DNA from: Cedecea lapagei
GTDB taxonomy: Bacteria > Pseudomonadota > Gammaproteobacteria > Enterobacterales > Enterobacteriaceae
DNA: 64,000 bases
NCBI RefSeq assembly: GCF_900635955.1
Contig: NZ_LR134201.1
Coordinates: 310,001-374,000 of the forward strand
Direction of reading: 5' to 3'
Part shown: one piece after another, positions 8,646-17,310 of the stretch
Layout of the letters: each line of letters opens with the position of its first letter
Position numbering within the stretch: position 1 is the first letter of the stretch
The notes under the pieces: generated by a model
What the model saw: the letters and a program-made list of their open reading frames with translations, nothing else
Databases searched by the model: none
What the model was told of the DNA's origin: nothing
Program-made: the position numbers and the translations under genes

Positions 8646-10988
8646 ATGAAGCAAATCAGGTTATTGGCGCAGTATTACGTTGATCTTATGGTGAAGCTGG
8701 GGTTAGTCCGCTTCTCGCTGCTGTTGGCCTCCGCGCTGGTCGTGCTGGCGATGGTGGTGCAAATGGCCGTCACCATGCTGCTGCGCGGGCAGGTCGAGAG
8801 TATCGACGTTGTCCGTTCTATCTTCTTTGGCTTGCTGATTACGCCCTGGGCGGTTTATTTCCTGTCGGTGGTTGTCGAACAGCTCGAGGAGTCCCGGCAG
8901 CGGCTCTCTAAGCTGGTGGAGAAGCTGGAAGAGATGCGCGAGCGCGATCTCATCCTCAACGTGCAGCTGAAAGACAATATTGCTCAGCTGAACCAGGAGA
9001 TCGCCGATCGCGTGAAGGCGGAAGCCGAGCGCCAGACCATGCTTGAGCAGCTCAAAGTTGAGATGCAGGAGCGCGAAGAGACGCAGATCCGCCTCGAGCA
9101 GCAATCCTCTTTCCTGCGCTCCTTCCTCGATGCTTCTCCCGATCTGGTCTTCTACCGCAACGAAGACAGAGAGTTTTCCGGCTGTAACAGGGCGATGGAG
9201 CTGCTGACCGGCAAGAGCGAGAAACAGCTTATCCACCTTAAGCCGCAGGATGTGTATTCTGCAGAAGCCGCCGAGAAAGTGCTGGAAACGGACGAAAAGG
9301 TGTTCCGTCACAACGTTTCTCTGACCTATGAGCAGTGGCTGGATTATCCGGACGGGCGAAAAGCCTGCTTTGAGATCCGTAAAGTACCCTATTACGATCG
9401 GGTCGGTAAGCGGCATGGGCTGATGGGCTTTGGCCGCGATATTACCGAGCGTAAACGCTATCAGGACGCGCTTGAACGTGCGAGCAGGGACAAGACCACC
9501 TTCATCTCAACCATCAGCCACGAGCTGCGTACGCCGCTTAACGGTATTGTCGGCCTGAGCCGTATTCTGCTGGACACCGATCTCACCGCCGAGCAGACCA
9601 ATTACCTGAAAACGATCCATGTCTCCGCCATCACGCTAGGCAATATCTTCAACGATATTATTGATATGGATAAGCTTGAGCGCCGCAAAGTGCAGCTCGA
9701 TAACCAGCCGGTGGATTTCACCAGCTTCCTTGCCGAGCTGGAAAACCTCTCTGGCCTGCAGGCCCAGCAAAAAGGGCTGTCGTTTGTAATGGAGCCGACG
9801 TTGCCGCTGCCGCACAAGGTGGTGACCGACGGCACGCGCCTGCGCCAGATCCTCTGGAATCTGATCAGCAACGCCGTGAAGTTTACCCCGAAGGATGGGC
9901 TGGTCACGGTGCGCGTTCGTTATGAGGAAGAGAGCTGCCTGCGCTTTGAAGTGCAGGACTCCGGCATCGGTATTCCGTTGGACGAGCAGGATAAAATCTT
10001 TGCCATGTACTATCAGGTAAAAGACAGCCACGGCGGTAAGCCTGCGACCGGGACCGGTATTGGGCTTGCGGTTTCGCGCCGCCTCGCGAAAAGCATGGGC
10101 GGAGATATTACCGTCTCCAGCAAACCGGGCGAAGGGTCGCTGTTCACGTTAACCGTTCAGGCCCCCCGGCTGGCGGAGGAAGTGGAGGACACGCTCGAAG
10201 ATGACGATATGCCTTTGCCGGCGCTGCACGTGCTGCTGGTGGAGGATATCGAGCTTAACGTCATCGTGGCGCGTTCGGTGCTGGAGAAACTCGGCAACAG
10301 CGTTGATGTGGCAATGACGGGGAAAGAGGCGCTGGAGATGTTTATGCCGGGCGAATATGACCTCGTGCTGCTGGATATCCAGCTGCCGGATATGACCGGG
10401 CTGGATATCTCCCGCGAGCTGAATAAGCGTTTTAGCAAAGCTGAGCTGCCGCCGCTGGTGGCGTTGACGGCCAACGTGCTGAAAAACAAGAAAGAGTATC
10501 TTGAGGCCGGGATGGATGACGTGCTAAGCAAGCCGCTCGCCGTGCCGGCATTGATGTCGATGATCCAAAAATTCTGGGATAACCAGATAACACACAAGGA
10601 GCCCGTGGTGACAAAAGTCGATAGTGATAAACAGCAAGCGCTGCTCGATATTCCGATGCTCGAACAATATATCGAACTGGTGGGACCTAAACTTATTACC
10701 GATGGCCTGGCGATGTTTGAAAAAATGATGCCGGGTTATTTGGAGGTGCTCGATTCCAATATGACCGCGCGGGATAACAAAGGCGTGGTGGAAGAGGGGC
10801 ATAAAATAAAAGGGGCGGCCGGTTCCGTTGGTTTACGGCATTTACAGCAGGTGGCCCAGCAAATTCAGTCTCCGGATCTTCCCGCCTGGTCAGATAATGT
10901 CGGTGAATGGATCGAGGAGCTGAAGCAAGAGTGGCAGCATGACGTCAGCGTATTAAAAGCGTGGGTTGCGGAAGCCGGAAAAAAATGA
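8646..10988 (+). CDS. arcB: Aerobic respiration control hybrid sensor kinase ArcB
   Basis: Membrane sensor that phosphorylates ArcA under anaerobic or microaerobic conditions in response to quinone redox state. 780 residues (E. coli 778). Order: two transmembrane helices (about 20-45 and 58-78), a coiled-coil linker (about 80-150), a PAS domain with the redox cysteines Cys180 (SGCNRAM) and Cys241 (RKACFEI), the kinase core with His292 in FISTISHELRTPLNG and N/G boxes, a receiver domain with the phospho-Asp in LVLLDIQLPDMTG (about 577), and a C-terminal Hpt domain with its His in EEGHKIKGAAGS (about 719). The last codons overlap the T-tract of the antisense ArcZ gene. Confidence 0.98.
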   Translation: MKQIRLLAQYYVDLMVKLGLVRFSLLLASALVVLAMVVQMAVTMLLRGQVESIDVVRSIFFGLLITPWAVYFLSVVVEQLEESRQRLSKLVEKLEEMRERDLILNVQLKDNIAQLNQEIADRVKAEAERQTMLEQLKVEMQEREETQIRLEQQSSFLRSFLDASPDLVFYRNEDREFSGCNRAMELLTGKSEKQLIHLKPQDVYSAEAAEKVLETDEKVFRHNVSLTYEQWLDYPDGRKACFEIRKVPYYDRVGKRHGLMGFGRDITERKRYQDALERASRDKTTFISTISHELRTPLNGIVGLSRILLDTDLTAEQTNYLKTIHVSAITLGNIFNDIIDMDKLERRKVQLDNQPVDFTSFLAELENLSGLQAQQKGLSFVMEPTLPLPHKVVTDGTRLRQILWNLISNAVKFTPKDGLVTVRVRYEEESCLRFEVQDSGIGIPLDEQDKIFAMYYQVKDSHGGKPATGTGIGLAVSRRLAKSMGGDITVSSKPGEGSLFTLTVQAPRLAEEVEDTLEDDDMPLPALHVLLVEDIELNVIVARSVLEKLGNSVDVAMTGKEALEMFMPGEYDLVLLDIQLPDMTGLDISRELNKRFSKAELPPLVALTANVLKNKKEYLEAGMDDVLSKPLAVPALMSMIQKFWDNQITHKEPVVTKVDSDKQQALLDIPMLEQYIELVGPKLITDGLAMFEKMMPGYLEVLDSNMTARDNKGVVEEGHKIKGAAGSVGLRHLQQVAQQIQSPDLPAWSDNVGEWIEELKQEWQHDVSVLKAWVAEAGKK

Positions 10989-11101
10989 CCCCGGCCAGGC
11001 CGGGGTGCGCGAATACTGCGCCAACACCAGGGAAAACAGGGTTGCGCCTTTTTTTAGCGTTGAGTTATGGAATGACACAACCAGCAATTCGCAGGCCGTC
11101 A
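10979..11101 (-). ncRNA. arcZ: ArcZ small regulatory RNA
   Basis: Hfq-dependent small RNA that activates rpoS and represses motility and other mRNAs in E. coli, where it is also encoded antisense just past arcB. Read on the minus strand, the 3' half is almost identical to the remembered E. coli ArcZ: TTTCCCTGGTGTTGGCGCAG at about 11015-11034, then GTATTCGCGCACCCCGGC, ending in the perfect stem CCCCGGCC/GGCCGGGG (10989-11005) and TCATTTTTTT. The start near 11101 is inferred from alignment to the E. coli 5' end (CGGCCTG) and a possible -10 TATCTT at 11109-11114. The 5' half is clearly more diverged. The T-tract lies inside the last arcB codons. Confidence 0.9.
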
Positions 11102-11137
11102 GCCCTATAAGATAGCAAACCTTGTAATATTTGTTAC

Positions 11138-11197
11138 GTGAATCAGTAAAATGTGTGAAGCGCGGCGATCAAATTAGCGTGAACGACGCTGATTCAC
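11138..11197. repeat. Inverted repeat in the arcZ-elbB divergent spacer
   Basis: Perfect 9-base arms GTGAATCAG (11138-11146) and CTGATTCAC (11189-11197), 42 bases apart. It lies between the inferred arcZ promoter and the elbB start, so it could be an operator pair or a stem in the elbB 5' leader. Function not known. Confidence 0.5.
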
Positions 11198-11219
11198 CCC
11201 TGACGAAAGGAAAAAGTGC

Positions 11220-11873
11220 ATGAAAAAAATAGGCGTCGTGCTTAGCGGCTGCGGGGTTTATGACGGCAGCGAGATCCATGAGGCAGTGTTAACGCTGCTT
11301 GCGCTTTCTCGCGCCGGTGCAGAGGCTATCTGCTTCGCCCCGGATAAAACACAGTCTGACGTTATCGATCATTTAACCGGTGAGCCTGCCGCAGAAACAC
11401 GTAATGTCCTGCAGGAAGCGGCACGTATCACCCGAGGCAGTATTCAACCTCTGCGTGAGGCTGCGTCAGAAACCCTGGACGCATTAATTGTGCCTGGCGG
11501 TTTTGGCGCGGCTAAAAATCTGAGCACCTTTGCGTCGCAGGGGGTTGATTGTGAGGTTGACGCTGATTTATGTCGCCTGGCGCGGGAATGCCACGAGCAG
11601 GGTAAACCGCTGGGCTTTATCTGTATTGCCCCCGCGATGCTGCCTAAAATTCTGCAAATGCCGCTGCGTCTGACCATCGGCACAGATATCGATACCGCCG
11701 AGCTGCTGGAGGCGATGGGCGCGGAGCATGTCCCTTGCCCGGTAGATGATATCGTGGTGGACGAGGAACAGAAGGTGGTGACGACCCCGGCCTATATGCT
11801 GGCACAAAACATCGCTGAAGCCGCCGCCGGTATCGACAAGCTGGTGGCGCGAGTGCTGGAACTTAGCGAATGA
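11220..11873 (+). CDS. elbB: ElbB, DJ-1/PfpI-superfamily glyoxalase-like protein
   Basis: 217 residues, the same length as E. coli ElbB (glyoxalase III-like activity reported; earlier called an isoprenoid biosynthesis protein). The class I glutamine amidotransferase-like fold shows the nucleophile Cys135 in GFICIAPAM, the glycine-rich VPGGFGAAKN loop near 91-100 and the C-terminal TPAYMLAQNIAEAA. A ribosome binding site (GAAAGGAAAAAG) precedes the ATG. Its last four bases overlap mtgA, so the two are translationally coupled. Confidence 0.95.
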   Translation: MKKIGVVLSGCGVYDGSEIHEAVLTLLALSRAGAEAICFAPDKTQSDVIDHLTGEPAAETRNVLQEAARITRGSIQPLREAASETLDALIVPGGFGAAKNLSTFASQGVDCEVDADLCRLARECHEQGKPLGFICIAPAMLPKILQMPLRLTIGTDIDTAELLEAMGAEHVPCPVDDIVVDEEQKVVTTPAYMLAQNIAEAAAGIDKLVARVLELSE

Positions 11874-12598
11874 GTAAAAGGCGTTTTGCGCCGTGGCAGT
11901 GGGTGAAACGCTGGTTGCTGAAGGCTCTGCTGGCGGTGCTATGCGTTTGGTGCGTCGGGATTCTGGTTTTCCGCTTCCTCCCTGTTCCCTTTTCCGCCGT
12001 CATGGTGGAGCGGCAGCTCGGCGCGTGGTTCAGCGGTAATTTCAGCTATATTGCCCATTCTGACTGGGTGTCCATGGATGAGATCTCGCCGTGGATGGGG
12101 CTTGCCGTGATAGCCTCCGAGGATCAGAAGTTTCCGGAGCACTGGGGCTTTGACACGGATGCTATAGAAAAGGCGCTGGCGCATAACGAGCGCAGCGAGA
12201 ACAGAGTGCGCGGCGCATCGACGCTATCCCAGCAAACCGCGAAGAACCTGTTCTTGTGGGACGGGAGAAGCTGGCTGCGTAAAGGTCTGGAGGCAGGCCT
12301 GACGGTGGGGCTCGAGACGGCCTGGAGCAAGCGGCGCATTTTGACCGTCTATCTCAATATTGCCGAATTTGGTGAAGGGGTTTTTGGCGTAGAGAAGGCC
12401 TCCCGGCGCTATTTCAATAAACCTGCCAGCCGCCTGACGCCCGCCGAGGCGGCGCTGCTGGCGGCCGTGCTGCCTAACCCGATTCGTTTTAAGGCCAGTG
12501 CGCCATCAGGCTACATTCGCCAGCGCCAGCAGTGGATCTTGCGGCAGATGCGTCAGCTGGGCGGGGAGTCTTTCCTCGAGCAGCACAACCTGAAATAG
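11870..12598 (+). CDS. mtgA: Monofunctional peptidoglycan glycosyltransferase MtgA
   Basis: Inner-membrane GT51 transglycosylase that polymerises glycan strands from lipid II and has no transpeptidase domain. 242 residues: one N-terminal transmembrane helix (about 18-38), then the GT51 motifs EDQKFPEHWGFD (catalytic Glu near 84), RGASTLSQQTAKNLFLW, and KRRILTVYLNIAEFGEGVFG with the second Glu. The ATGA overlap with elbB indicates one transcript. Confidence 0.96.
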   Translation: MSKRRFAPWQWVKRWLLKALLAVLCVWCVGILVFRFLPVPFSAVMVERQLGAWFSGNFSYIAHSDWVSMDEISPWMGLAVIASEDQKFPEHWGFDTDAIEKALAHNERSENRVRGASTLSQQTAKNLFLWDGRSWLRKGLEAGLTVGLETAWSKRRILTVYLNIAEFGEGVFGVEKASRRYFNKPASRLTPAEAALLAAVLPNPIRFKASAPSGYIRQRQQWILRQMRQLGGESFLEQHNLK

Positions 12599-12614
12599 TC
12601 CTCCGGAGCCCTGA

Positions 12615-13751
12615 ATGAAAATTGTCATCGCGCCTGATTCCTTTAAGGAAAGCCTGACCGCCATGCAGGTAGCGGACGCCATTGAACAAGGCTTCAGCGA
12701 GATTTACCCGCATGCCGATTACATCAAACTGCCAATGGCCGACGGCGGAGAAGGCACCGTGGAGTCGATGGTGGCTGCCACCAAAGGGCAAATCATCCCG
12801 GTCACGGTGACCGGGCCGCTAGGGCTGCCCGTGGAGGCTTTCTTCGGGCTAACGGGTGACGGTGAGACCGCCATCATCGAGATGGCTGCGGCGTCAGGAC
12901 TGCATCTTGTTCCGCCAGAAAAACGTAACCCGCTGCTGACCGGCACTTTTGGCACCGGTGAGCTTATCCTGGCGGCGCTTGAGCACGGTGCACGTAAAAT
13001 CATTATTGGTATCGGCGGCAGCGCCACAAATGACGGCGGAGCAGGAATGATGCAGGCGCTGGGCGCTAAACTGCTCGGTGAGCAGGGCAATGTGCTGGGC
13101 GCGGGCGGCGCGGCGCTGGCGGAGCTTTCAGAGCTTGATCTTAGCCTGCTGGATGCCCGCCTGGCGAAGTGCGATATTCTTGTTGCCTGTGATGTCGACA
13201 ATCCTCTCTGCGGTGAGCAGGGGGCCTCGGCGGTCTTTGGCCCGCAGAAAGGCGCCACGCCTGAGCAGGTTAAGCAGCTAGATAGCGCCCTGATGCATTA
13301 CGGCGAACTGATCGAGCGCGCTGGCGGCAAAAAGGTTATCAACGTAGCGGGAACCGGTGCGGCAGGCGGCATGGGGGCTTCTCTGTATGGTCTTCTCAAC
13401 GCCCGCCTGCAGCCAGGCGTAGAGATTATCACCGAAGCGCTCGGTCTTGCTGAAGCCGTTCAGGGTGCCGATCTGGTAATTACCGGGGAAGGGCGCATAG
13501 ACAGCCAGACTGTCCACGGCAAAACGCCGATGGGTGTGGCAAAGGCGGCTAAGCGTTTTAACGTGCCGGTGATTGCGCTGGCAGGAGGCATGACGGCGGA
13601 TTACGGCGTGGTGCATCAGCACGGCCTCGATGCCGTTTTTTCGGTCCTTAACCGGGTTCAGACGCTGCAAGAGGCGCTGGAGCAGGCAAGGGAGAATATC
13701 TGCGTGACGGCGCGTAACGTTGCTGCGGTATGGAAAATAGGGCGCGGCTGA
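12615..13751 (+). CDS. Glycerate 2-kinase (GarK/GlxK family)
   Basis: Phosphorylates D-glycerate to 2-phosphoglycerate, linking glyoxylate, tartronate and glucarate catabolism to glycolysis. 378 residues, family length; recognised by the start MKIVIAPDSFKESLTA and the motifs PMADGGEGT, IGGSATNDGGAGM, PGVEIITEALGLAEAV and ITGEGRIDSQTVHGK. It follows mtgA by 16 bases with a CCGGAG ribosome binding site, so it is probably read from the elbB-mtgA transcript. In E. coli this slot between mtgA and npr is occupied by yrbL, and its glycerate kinases sit with catabolic genes. No such partners are present here. Whether it is the garK or glxK orthologue cannot be decided by eye. Confidence 0.93.
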   Translation: MKIVIAPDSFKESLTAMQVADAIEQGFSEIYPHADYIKLPMADGGEGTVESMVAATKGQIIPVTVTGPLGLPVEAFFGLTGDGETAIIEMAAASGLHLVPPEKRNPLLTGTFGTGELILAALEHGARKIIIGIGGSATNDGGAGMMQALGAKLLGEQGNVLGAGGAALAELSELDLSLLDARLAKCDILVACDVDNPLCGEQGASAVFGPQKGATPEQVKQLDSALMHYGELIERAGGKKVINVAGTGAAGGMGASLYGLLNARLQPGVEIITEALGLAEAVQGADLVITGEGRIDSQTVHGKTPMGVAKAAKRFNVPVIALAGGMTADYGVVHQHGLDAVFSVLNRVQTLQEALEQARENICVTARNVAAVWKIGRG

Positions 13752-13768
13752 TCCCGCGCGCAAAGCCT

Positions 13769-14041
13769 TTAGTCTTCGTCAAACCCGGCATTGAACAGGG
13801 CAATCACGGCAGCGAGCGCTTGCTCCTCTTCCGGGCCTGTGACTTCAATTTCAATATGGCCACCCTTCGCGGAGTCCAGCATCAGTAGCGCGATAACGCT
13901 GCTGGCTTCTGCTTCGGTGCCCGCTTCGTTTCTCAGCATGACTTCAGCGTCAAAACTTTGTACCAGCTCAAACAGTTTCATCGCCGGGCGAGCATGCATG
14001 CCCAGCTTGTTGGTGATCTCAACGGTCTGCTTTACGGTCAT
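13769..14041 (-). CDS. npr: NPr, phosphocarrier protein of the nitrogen PTS
   Basis: HPr-like protein of 90 residues that passes phosphate from EI-Ntr to PtsN. The active-site His16 lies in NKLGMHARPAM. There is no kinase-target Ser motif typical of Gram-positive HPr. Its ATG overlaps the rapZ stop by four bases, giving the conserved rpoN-hpf-ptsN-rapZ-npr order. It converges with the glycerate kinase gene 17 bases away. Confidence 0.97.
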   Translation of the reverse strand: MTVKQTVEITNKLGMHARPAMKLFELVQSFDAEVMLRNEAGTEAEASSVIALLMLDSAKGGHIEIEVTGPEEEQALAAVIALFNAGFDED

Positions 14042-14892
14042 GTTTTACGTTTTTCCAGCGTACGGTGACGGGACTGCACGTTCTTGCCGCGTGAACGGAA
14101 GTAGTCGGCCAGCTGCTCAGCAATATAAACCGAACGGTGCTTACCGCCGGTACAGCCGATCGCCACGGTCAGATAGCTACGGTTATTGGTTTCCAGCATC
14201 GGTAACCATAGCTCAAGATAGCTGCGGGTCTGGTAGATAAAATTGTGTACTTCTGTGTGCCTGTCGAGGAAGGCGGCAACCGGACGATCCAGGCCGGTCA
14301 TTGGACGCAGCTTCGGATCCCAGTGCGGGTTAGGAAGAAAACGCACATCAAAGACATAATCGGCATCAATCGGTATGCCGTGCTTGAAGCCGAAGGACTC
14401 AAATACCATCGTCAGCTCGCGTTCACGTTTGCCCAGCAGACGGGTACGCAGCATCTCAGCCAGCTCATGCACCGACATTTCTGACGTGTCGATAATCAGG
14501 TCTGCCCGCGATTTCAGCGGCTCCAGCAGATCGCTCTCTTCGTCAATGGCGCTTTCCAGAGAGAGGTTTTTGCTGGAGAGCGGATGAAGACGGCGCGTAT
14601 CGCTGTAGCGGCGAATCAGCGTATTGCGGTCGGCATCAAGGAACAGCAGCTGCGGAGAAAAGGCGTCCGGCAGGCTGTCCATCGCGTGTTCGAAGATCTC
14701 CGGCGACTCCGGCATGTTGCGCACGTCAATGCTCACCGCCGCGGAAATTTGCCGGTCGGCAAGGGTTTTCGCCAGCTCCGGCAGCAGCACCACCGGCAGG
14801 TTATCCACGCAGTAGAATCCCATATCTTCCAGTGCGCGCAAGGCTACAGACTTCCCTGAACCTGAGCGGCCGCTGACAATCATCAGCACCAT
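14038..14892 (-). CDS. rapZ: RapZ, RNase adaptor for GlmZ decay
   Basis: 284-residue RNA-binding protein that senses glucosamine-6-phosphate and guides RNase E to the small RNA GlmZ, controlling glmS. The N-terminal P-loop is GRSGSGKS (about 8-15) with a Walker B-like LLFLDADRNTLIRRYS region; the C-terminal RNA-binding domain contains IGCTGGKHRSVYIAEQLADY and the basic tail RSRGKNVQSRHRTLEKRK. It lies between ptsN and npr, overlapping npr by four bases. Confidence 0.97.
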   Translation of the reverse strand: MVLMIVSGRSGSGKSVALRALEDMGFYCVDNLPVVLLPELAKTLADRQISAAVSIDVRNMPESPEIFEHAMDSLPDAFSPQLLFLDADRNTLIRRYSDTRRLHPLSSKNLSLESAIDEESDLLEPLKSRADLIIDTSEMSVHELAEMLRTRLLGKRERELTMVFESFGFKHGIPIDADYVFDVRFLPNPHWDPKLRPMTGLDRPVAAFLDRHTEVHNFIYQTRSYLELWLPMLETNNRSYLTVAIGCTGGKHRSVYIAEQLADYFRSRGKNVQSRHRTLEKRKT

Positions 14893-14938
14893 GTAATCAT
14901 TCCCCCGATTTATCTGTCTGAGACATCAAACGCGCCGA

Positions 14939-15436
14939 TTATTCGTGCTCACTGCCGTTATCGACTTCTGTTTCAGTAATTATCTGATAAAGCTCTTCGT
15001 CGCTGTTGGCAGAGCGTAGCCGACGACAAATCGTCTTATCCGCCAGACGCTTGGCCACCAGGGAAAGCGTGTGGAGATGCGTTTTTGTCTGGTCTGCCGG
15101 CACCAGCAACGCAAAGAGCAGATCGACCGGCTGGTTATCGATGGCGTCAAACGCGATAGGCGTTTCCAGCTGGATAAAGACGCCTACCGCACGCAGCGTG
15201 TCTTCTTCCAGCTTGCCGTGAGGAATGGCGATGCCGTTACCAATGCCCGTACTGCCCATGCGTTCGCGGGTAAGCACGGCTTCGAAAACGACCTGGGGCG
15301 GCAGGCCAAGCTGTTTAGCTGCCAGTTCGCTGATGATTTCCAGCGCGCGTTTCTTACTCTGGCAGTGGACGCCACTGCGAGTACATTCCTGGTTAAGGAC
15401 ATTGCTCAGTTGTAGAGCGGAATCGTTGTTCATCAT
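14939..15436 (-). CDS. ptsN: PtsN, EIIA-Ntr of the nitrogen PTS
   Basis: EIIA domain protein of 165 residues. Phosphorylation-dependent regulator of potassium transport (TrkA, KdpD) and other targets in E. coli. The phosphorylated His73 lies in GIAIPHGKLEED, counted from the first of two adjacent ATG codons; this start keeps E. coli numbering and is preceded by AGGTGA. It is encoded between hpf and rapZ on the minus strand. Confidence 0.97.
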   Translation of the reverse strand: MMNNDSALQLSNVLNQECTRSGVHCQSKKRALEIISELAAKQLGLPPQVVFEAVLTRERMGSTGIGNGIAIPHGKLEEDTLRAVGVFIQLETPIAFDAIDNQPVDLLFALLVPADQTKTHLHTLSLVAKRLADKTICRRLRSANSDEELYQIITETEVDNGSEHE

Positions 15437-15518
15437 AAGTTCACCTAAGCACTATTTGTGCAAACGGCCCGCTACTCAGGCAGCGGGCCGGCCATATGCA
15501 CATCGGATGCCCGGATTA

Positions 15519-15806
15519 TCAGTGTTGTTTTAATTTATCTTTGTGTTTTGTTAACTGTCGGGCAAGTTTATCAATCAGACCGTCAATCGCGGCGTACATG
15601 TCCTGGCCTTCGGCGCTGGCATGCAGTTCTCCACCATTCACATGCAGCGTAGCATCCGCTGTATGGGTGACTTTTTCCACCTTTAATACAATATAAACCT
15701 GGTTAATTCTTTCGAAGTACTGCTCCAGTTTGGCAAACTTCGAGTTCAGAAACTCACGCAGTGCCTCGGTGATCTCGACGTTTTGTCCCGTAATGTTGAG
15801 CTGCAT
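15519..15806 (-). CDS. hpf: Hpf, short ribosome hibernation promoting factor
   Basis: 95-residue protein of the RaiA/HPF family that binds the 30S decoding region and promotes 100S ribosome dimers in stationary phase. Start chosen at MQLNITGQNVEIT with ribosome binding site AAGGAAG eight bases before the ATG; the open frame extends 28 codons upstream without family match. The beta-alpha-beta core (VEKVTHTADATLHVNGGE) is visible and there is no long C-terminal domain, so it is the short form. It lies 22 bases after rpoN. Confidence 0.96.
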   Translation of the reverse strand: MQLNITGQNVEITEALREFLNSKFAKLEQYFERINQVYIVLKVEKVTHTADATLHVNGGELHASAEGQDMYAAIDGLIDKLARQLTKHKDKLKQH

Positions 15807-15828
15807 AGTGTCTTCCTTATCGGTGAAG

Positions 15829-17262
15829 TCACACCAGCTGCTTGCGCTGGTTTGACGGTGGAATGGATAAAGACTCTCGGTACTTCGCAACTGTGCGGCG
15901 AGCCACCATAATACCCTGATCCGACAGCAGAGAGGTTAACTTGCTGTCGCTCAACGGCTTGGCTGGGTTCTCCGCAGCAATTAACTTCTTCACCAGCGCC
16001 CGGATTGCCGTGGAGGAGGCTTCGCCGCCGCCTTCGGTATTGACGTGGCTGGAGAAGAAATACTTCAATTCAAAGATGCCGCGCGGGCTATGCAAATACT
16101 TCTGGGTCGTCACCCTGGAGATCGTCGACTCGTGCATCTCAACCGCCTGAGCAATGTCGGCGAGCACCATCGGCTTCATGTGCTCTTCACCGTGCTCGAA
16201 GAACGCCTGCTGCTGCTCGACGATGCACCGGCTTACGCGCAATAGCGTATCATTGCGGCTTTCCAGACTTTTAATCAACCATTTCGCTTCCTGCAGGTTG
16301 CTGCGAATAAACTGCGAGTCGCTGTCATTGCGTGCGCTGCCGCCCATGGCTGCATATTGTTGGTTGATCTTGAGGCGTGGAATGCTGTCGGCGTTAAGTT
16401 CAACGACCCAGCGTGTCAGGTGCTTACGCACCAGAACGTCAGGAATCACGTACTCCGGTTCGCCGGTTTGAATCGACTGGCCCGGGCGAGGATCGAGGGA
16501 CTGAATCAGGCACATCGCCTCTTTCAGCGCGTCCTCTTTAATGCGCGTGACCCGCATTAGCGTACGGAAATCATGATTCGCCAGCAGATCTAAATGATCG
16601 CTAACGATAAGCCTGGCCTCTGACAGCCAGGGCGTCTCTTTGGCGTACTGAGACAGCTGAATCAGCAGGCAATCCCGCAGATCTCTTGCCGCGACGCCCA
16701 CCGGATCAAAGCGCTGAATGCGCTTCAGCACGGCTTCAACTTCGTCGAGGGTCACGTCGTCGTGGCCGAGGCTTTCAAGAATGTCTTCCAGAGGAACGGT
16801 GAGATACCCGGTTTCATCGACAGCGTCGACGATGGAGGTGGCGATCGCGACGTCCGTATCGGAAAACGGCGTCAGATCGACCTGCCACATCAGGTAGTCC
16901 TGCAGCGACTGGGTCGTTTCGCCTTGATAAACGGGGAGTTCGTCATCGAGATAGTCGGTGCCCGTACCTGAAGGCGTGCCGGCGGTATAAATTTCATCCC
17001 AGCTGGCATCCAGCGGCAGCTCATCGGGCATCTCTTTCTGCTCGAGGGCTTCACGGGTATCCATCGCTTCGTTCTCAGGCTGCTCCTGAGTATCGATCTC
17101 ATCATGCAGGTCGGTTTGCTCAAGCAATGGATTACTGTCCAGTGCCTGCTGGAGTTCTTGCTGAAGCTCTAACGTTGAGAGCTGCAGCAGGCGGATGGCC
17201 TGTTGCAGCTGGGGCGTCATAGCAAGTTGTTGGCTAAGCCGTAGTTGCAAACCTTGCTTCAT
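15829..17262 (-). CDS. rpoN: RNA polymerase sigma-54 factor
   Basis: 477 residues, exactly the E. coli length, starting MKQGLQLRLSQQLAMTPQLQ. Region I is the glutamine/leucine-rich activator-response segment (1-56), region II is acidic (about 60-115), then the core-binding region and the DNA-binding region with a helix-turn-helix (ADIAQAVEMHESTISRVT). The RpoN box ARRTVAKYRE lies near 454-463. A TTG seven codons upstream extends the frame but is not the family start. It is downstream of lptB and upstream of hpf, as in E. coli. Confidence 0.98.
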   Translation of the reverse strand: MKQGLQLRLSQQLAMTPQLQQAIRLLQLSTLELQQELQQALDSNPLLEQTDLHDEIDTQEQPENEAMDTREALEQKEMPDELPLDASWDEIYTAGTPSGTGTDYLDDELPVYQGETTQSLQDYLMWQVDLTPFSDTDVAIATSIVDAVDETGYLTVPLEDILESLGHDDVTLDEVEAVLKRIQRFDPVGVAARDLRDCLLIQLSQYAKETPWLSEARLIVSDHLDLLANHDFRTLMRVTRIKEDALKEAMCLIQSLDPRPGQSIQTGEPEYVIPDVLVRKHLTRWVVELNADSIPRLKINQQYAAMGGSARNDSDSQFIRSNLQEAKWLIKSLESRNDTLLRVSRCIVEQQQAFFEHGEEHMKPMVLADIAQAVEMHESTISRVTTQKYLHSPRGIFELKYFFSSHVNTEGGGEASSTAIRALVKKLIAAENPAKPLSDSKLTSLLSDQGIMVARRTVAKYRESLSIPPSNQRKQLV

Positions 17263-17310
17263 GTTCAGAGCAAACTTCCTCAAATAAGTCGTGTAAGACT
17301 TCCCACCCTA

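Noticed and set aside
11018..11055. Plus-strand stem with T7 tail after arcB (GCGCCAAC ... GTTGCGC), first read as the arcB terminator
   Set aside because: The sequence is better explained as part of ArcZ on the opposite strand, including its conserved seed region. It might still end arcB transcripts but I do not list it separately.
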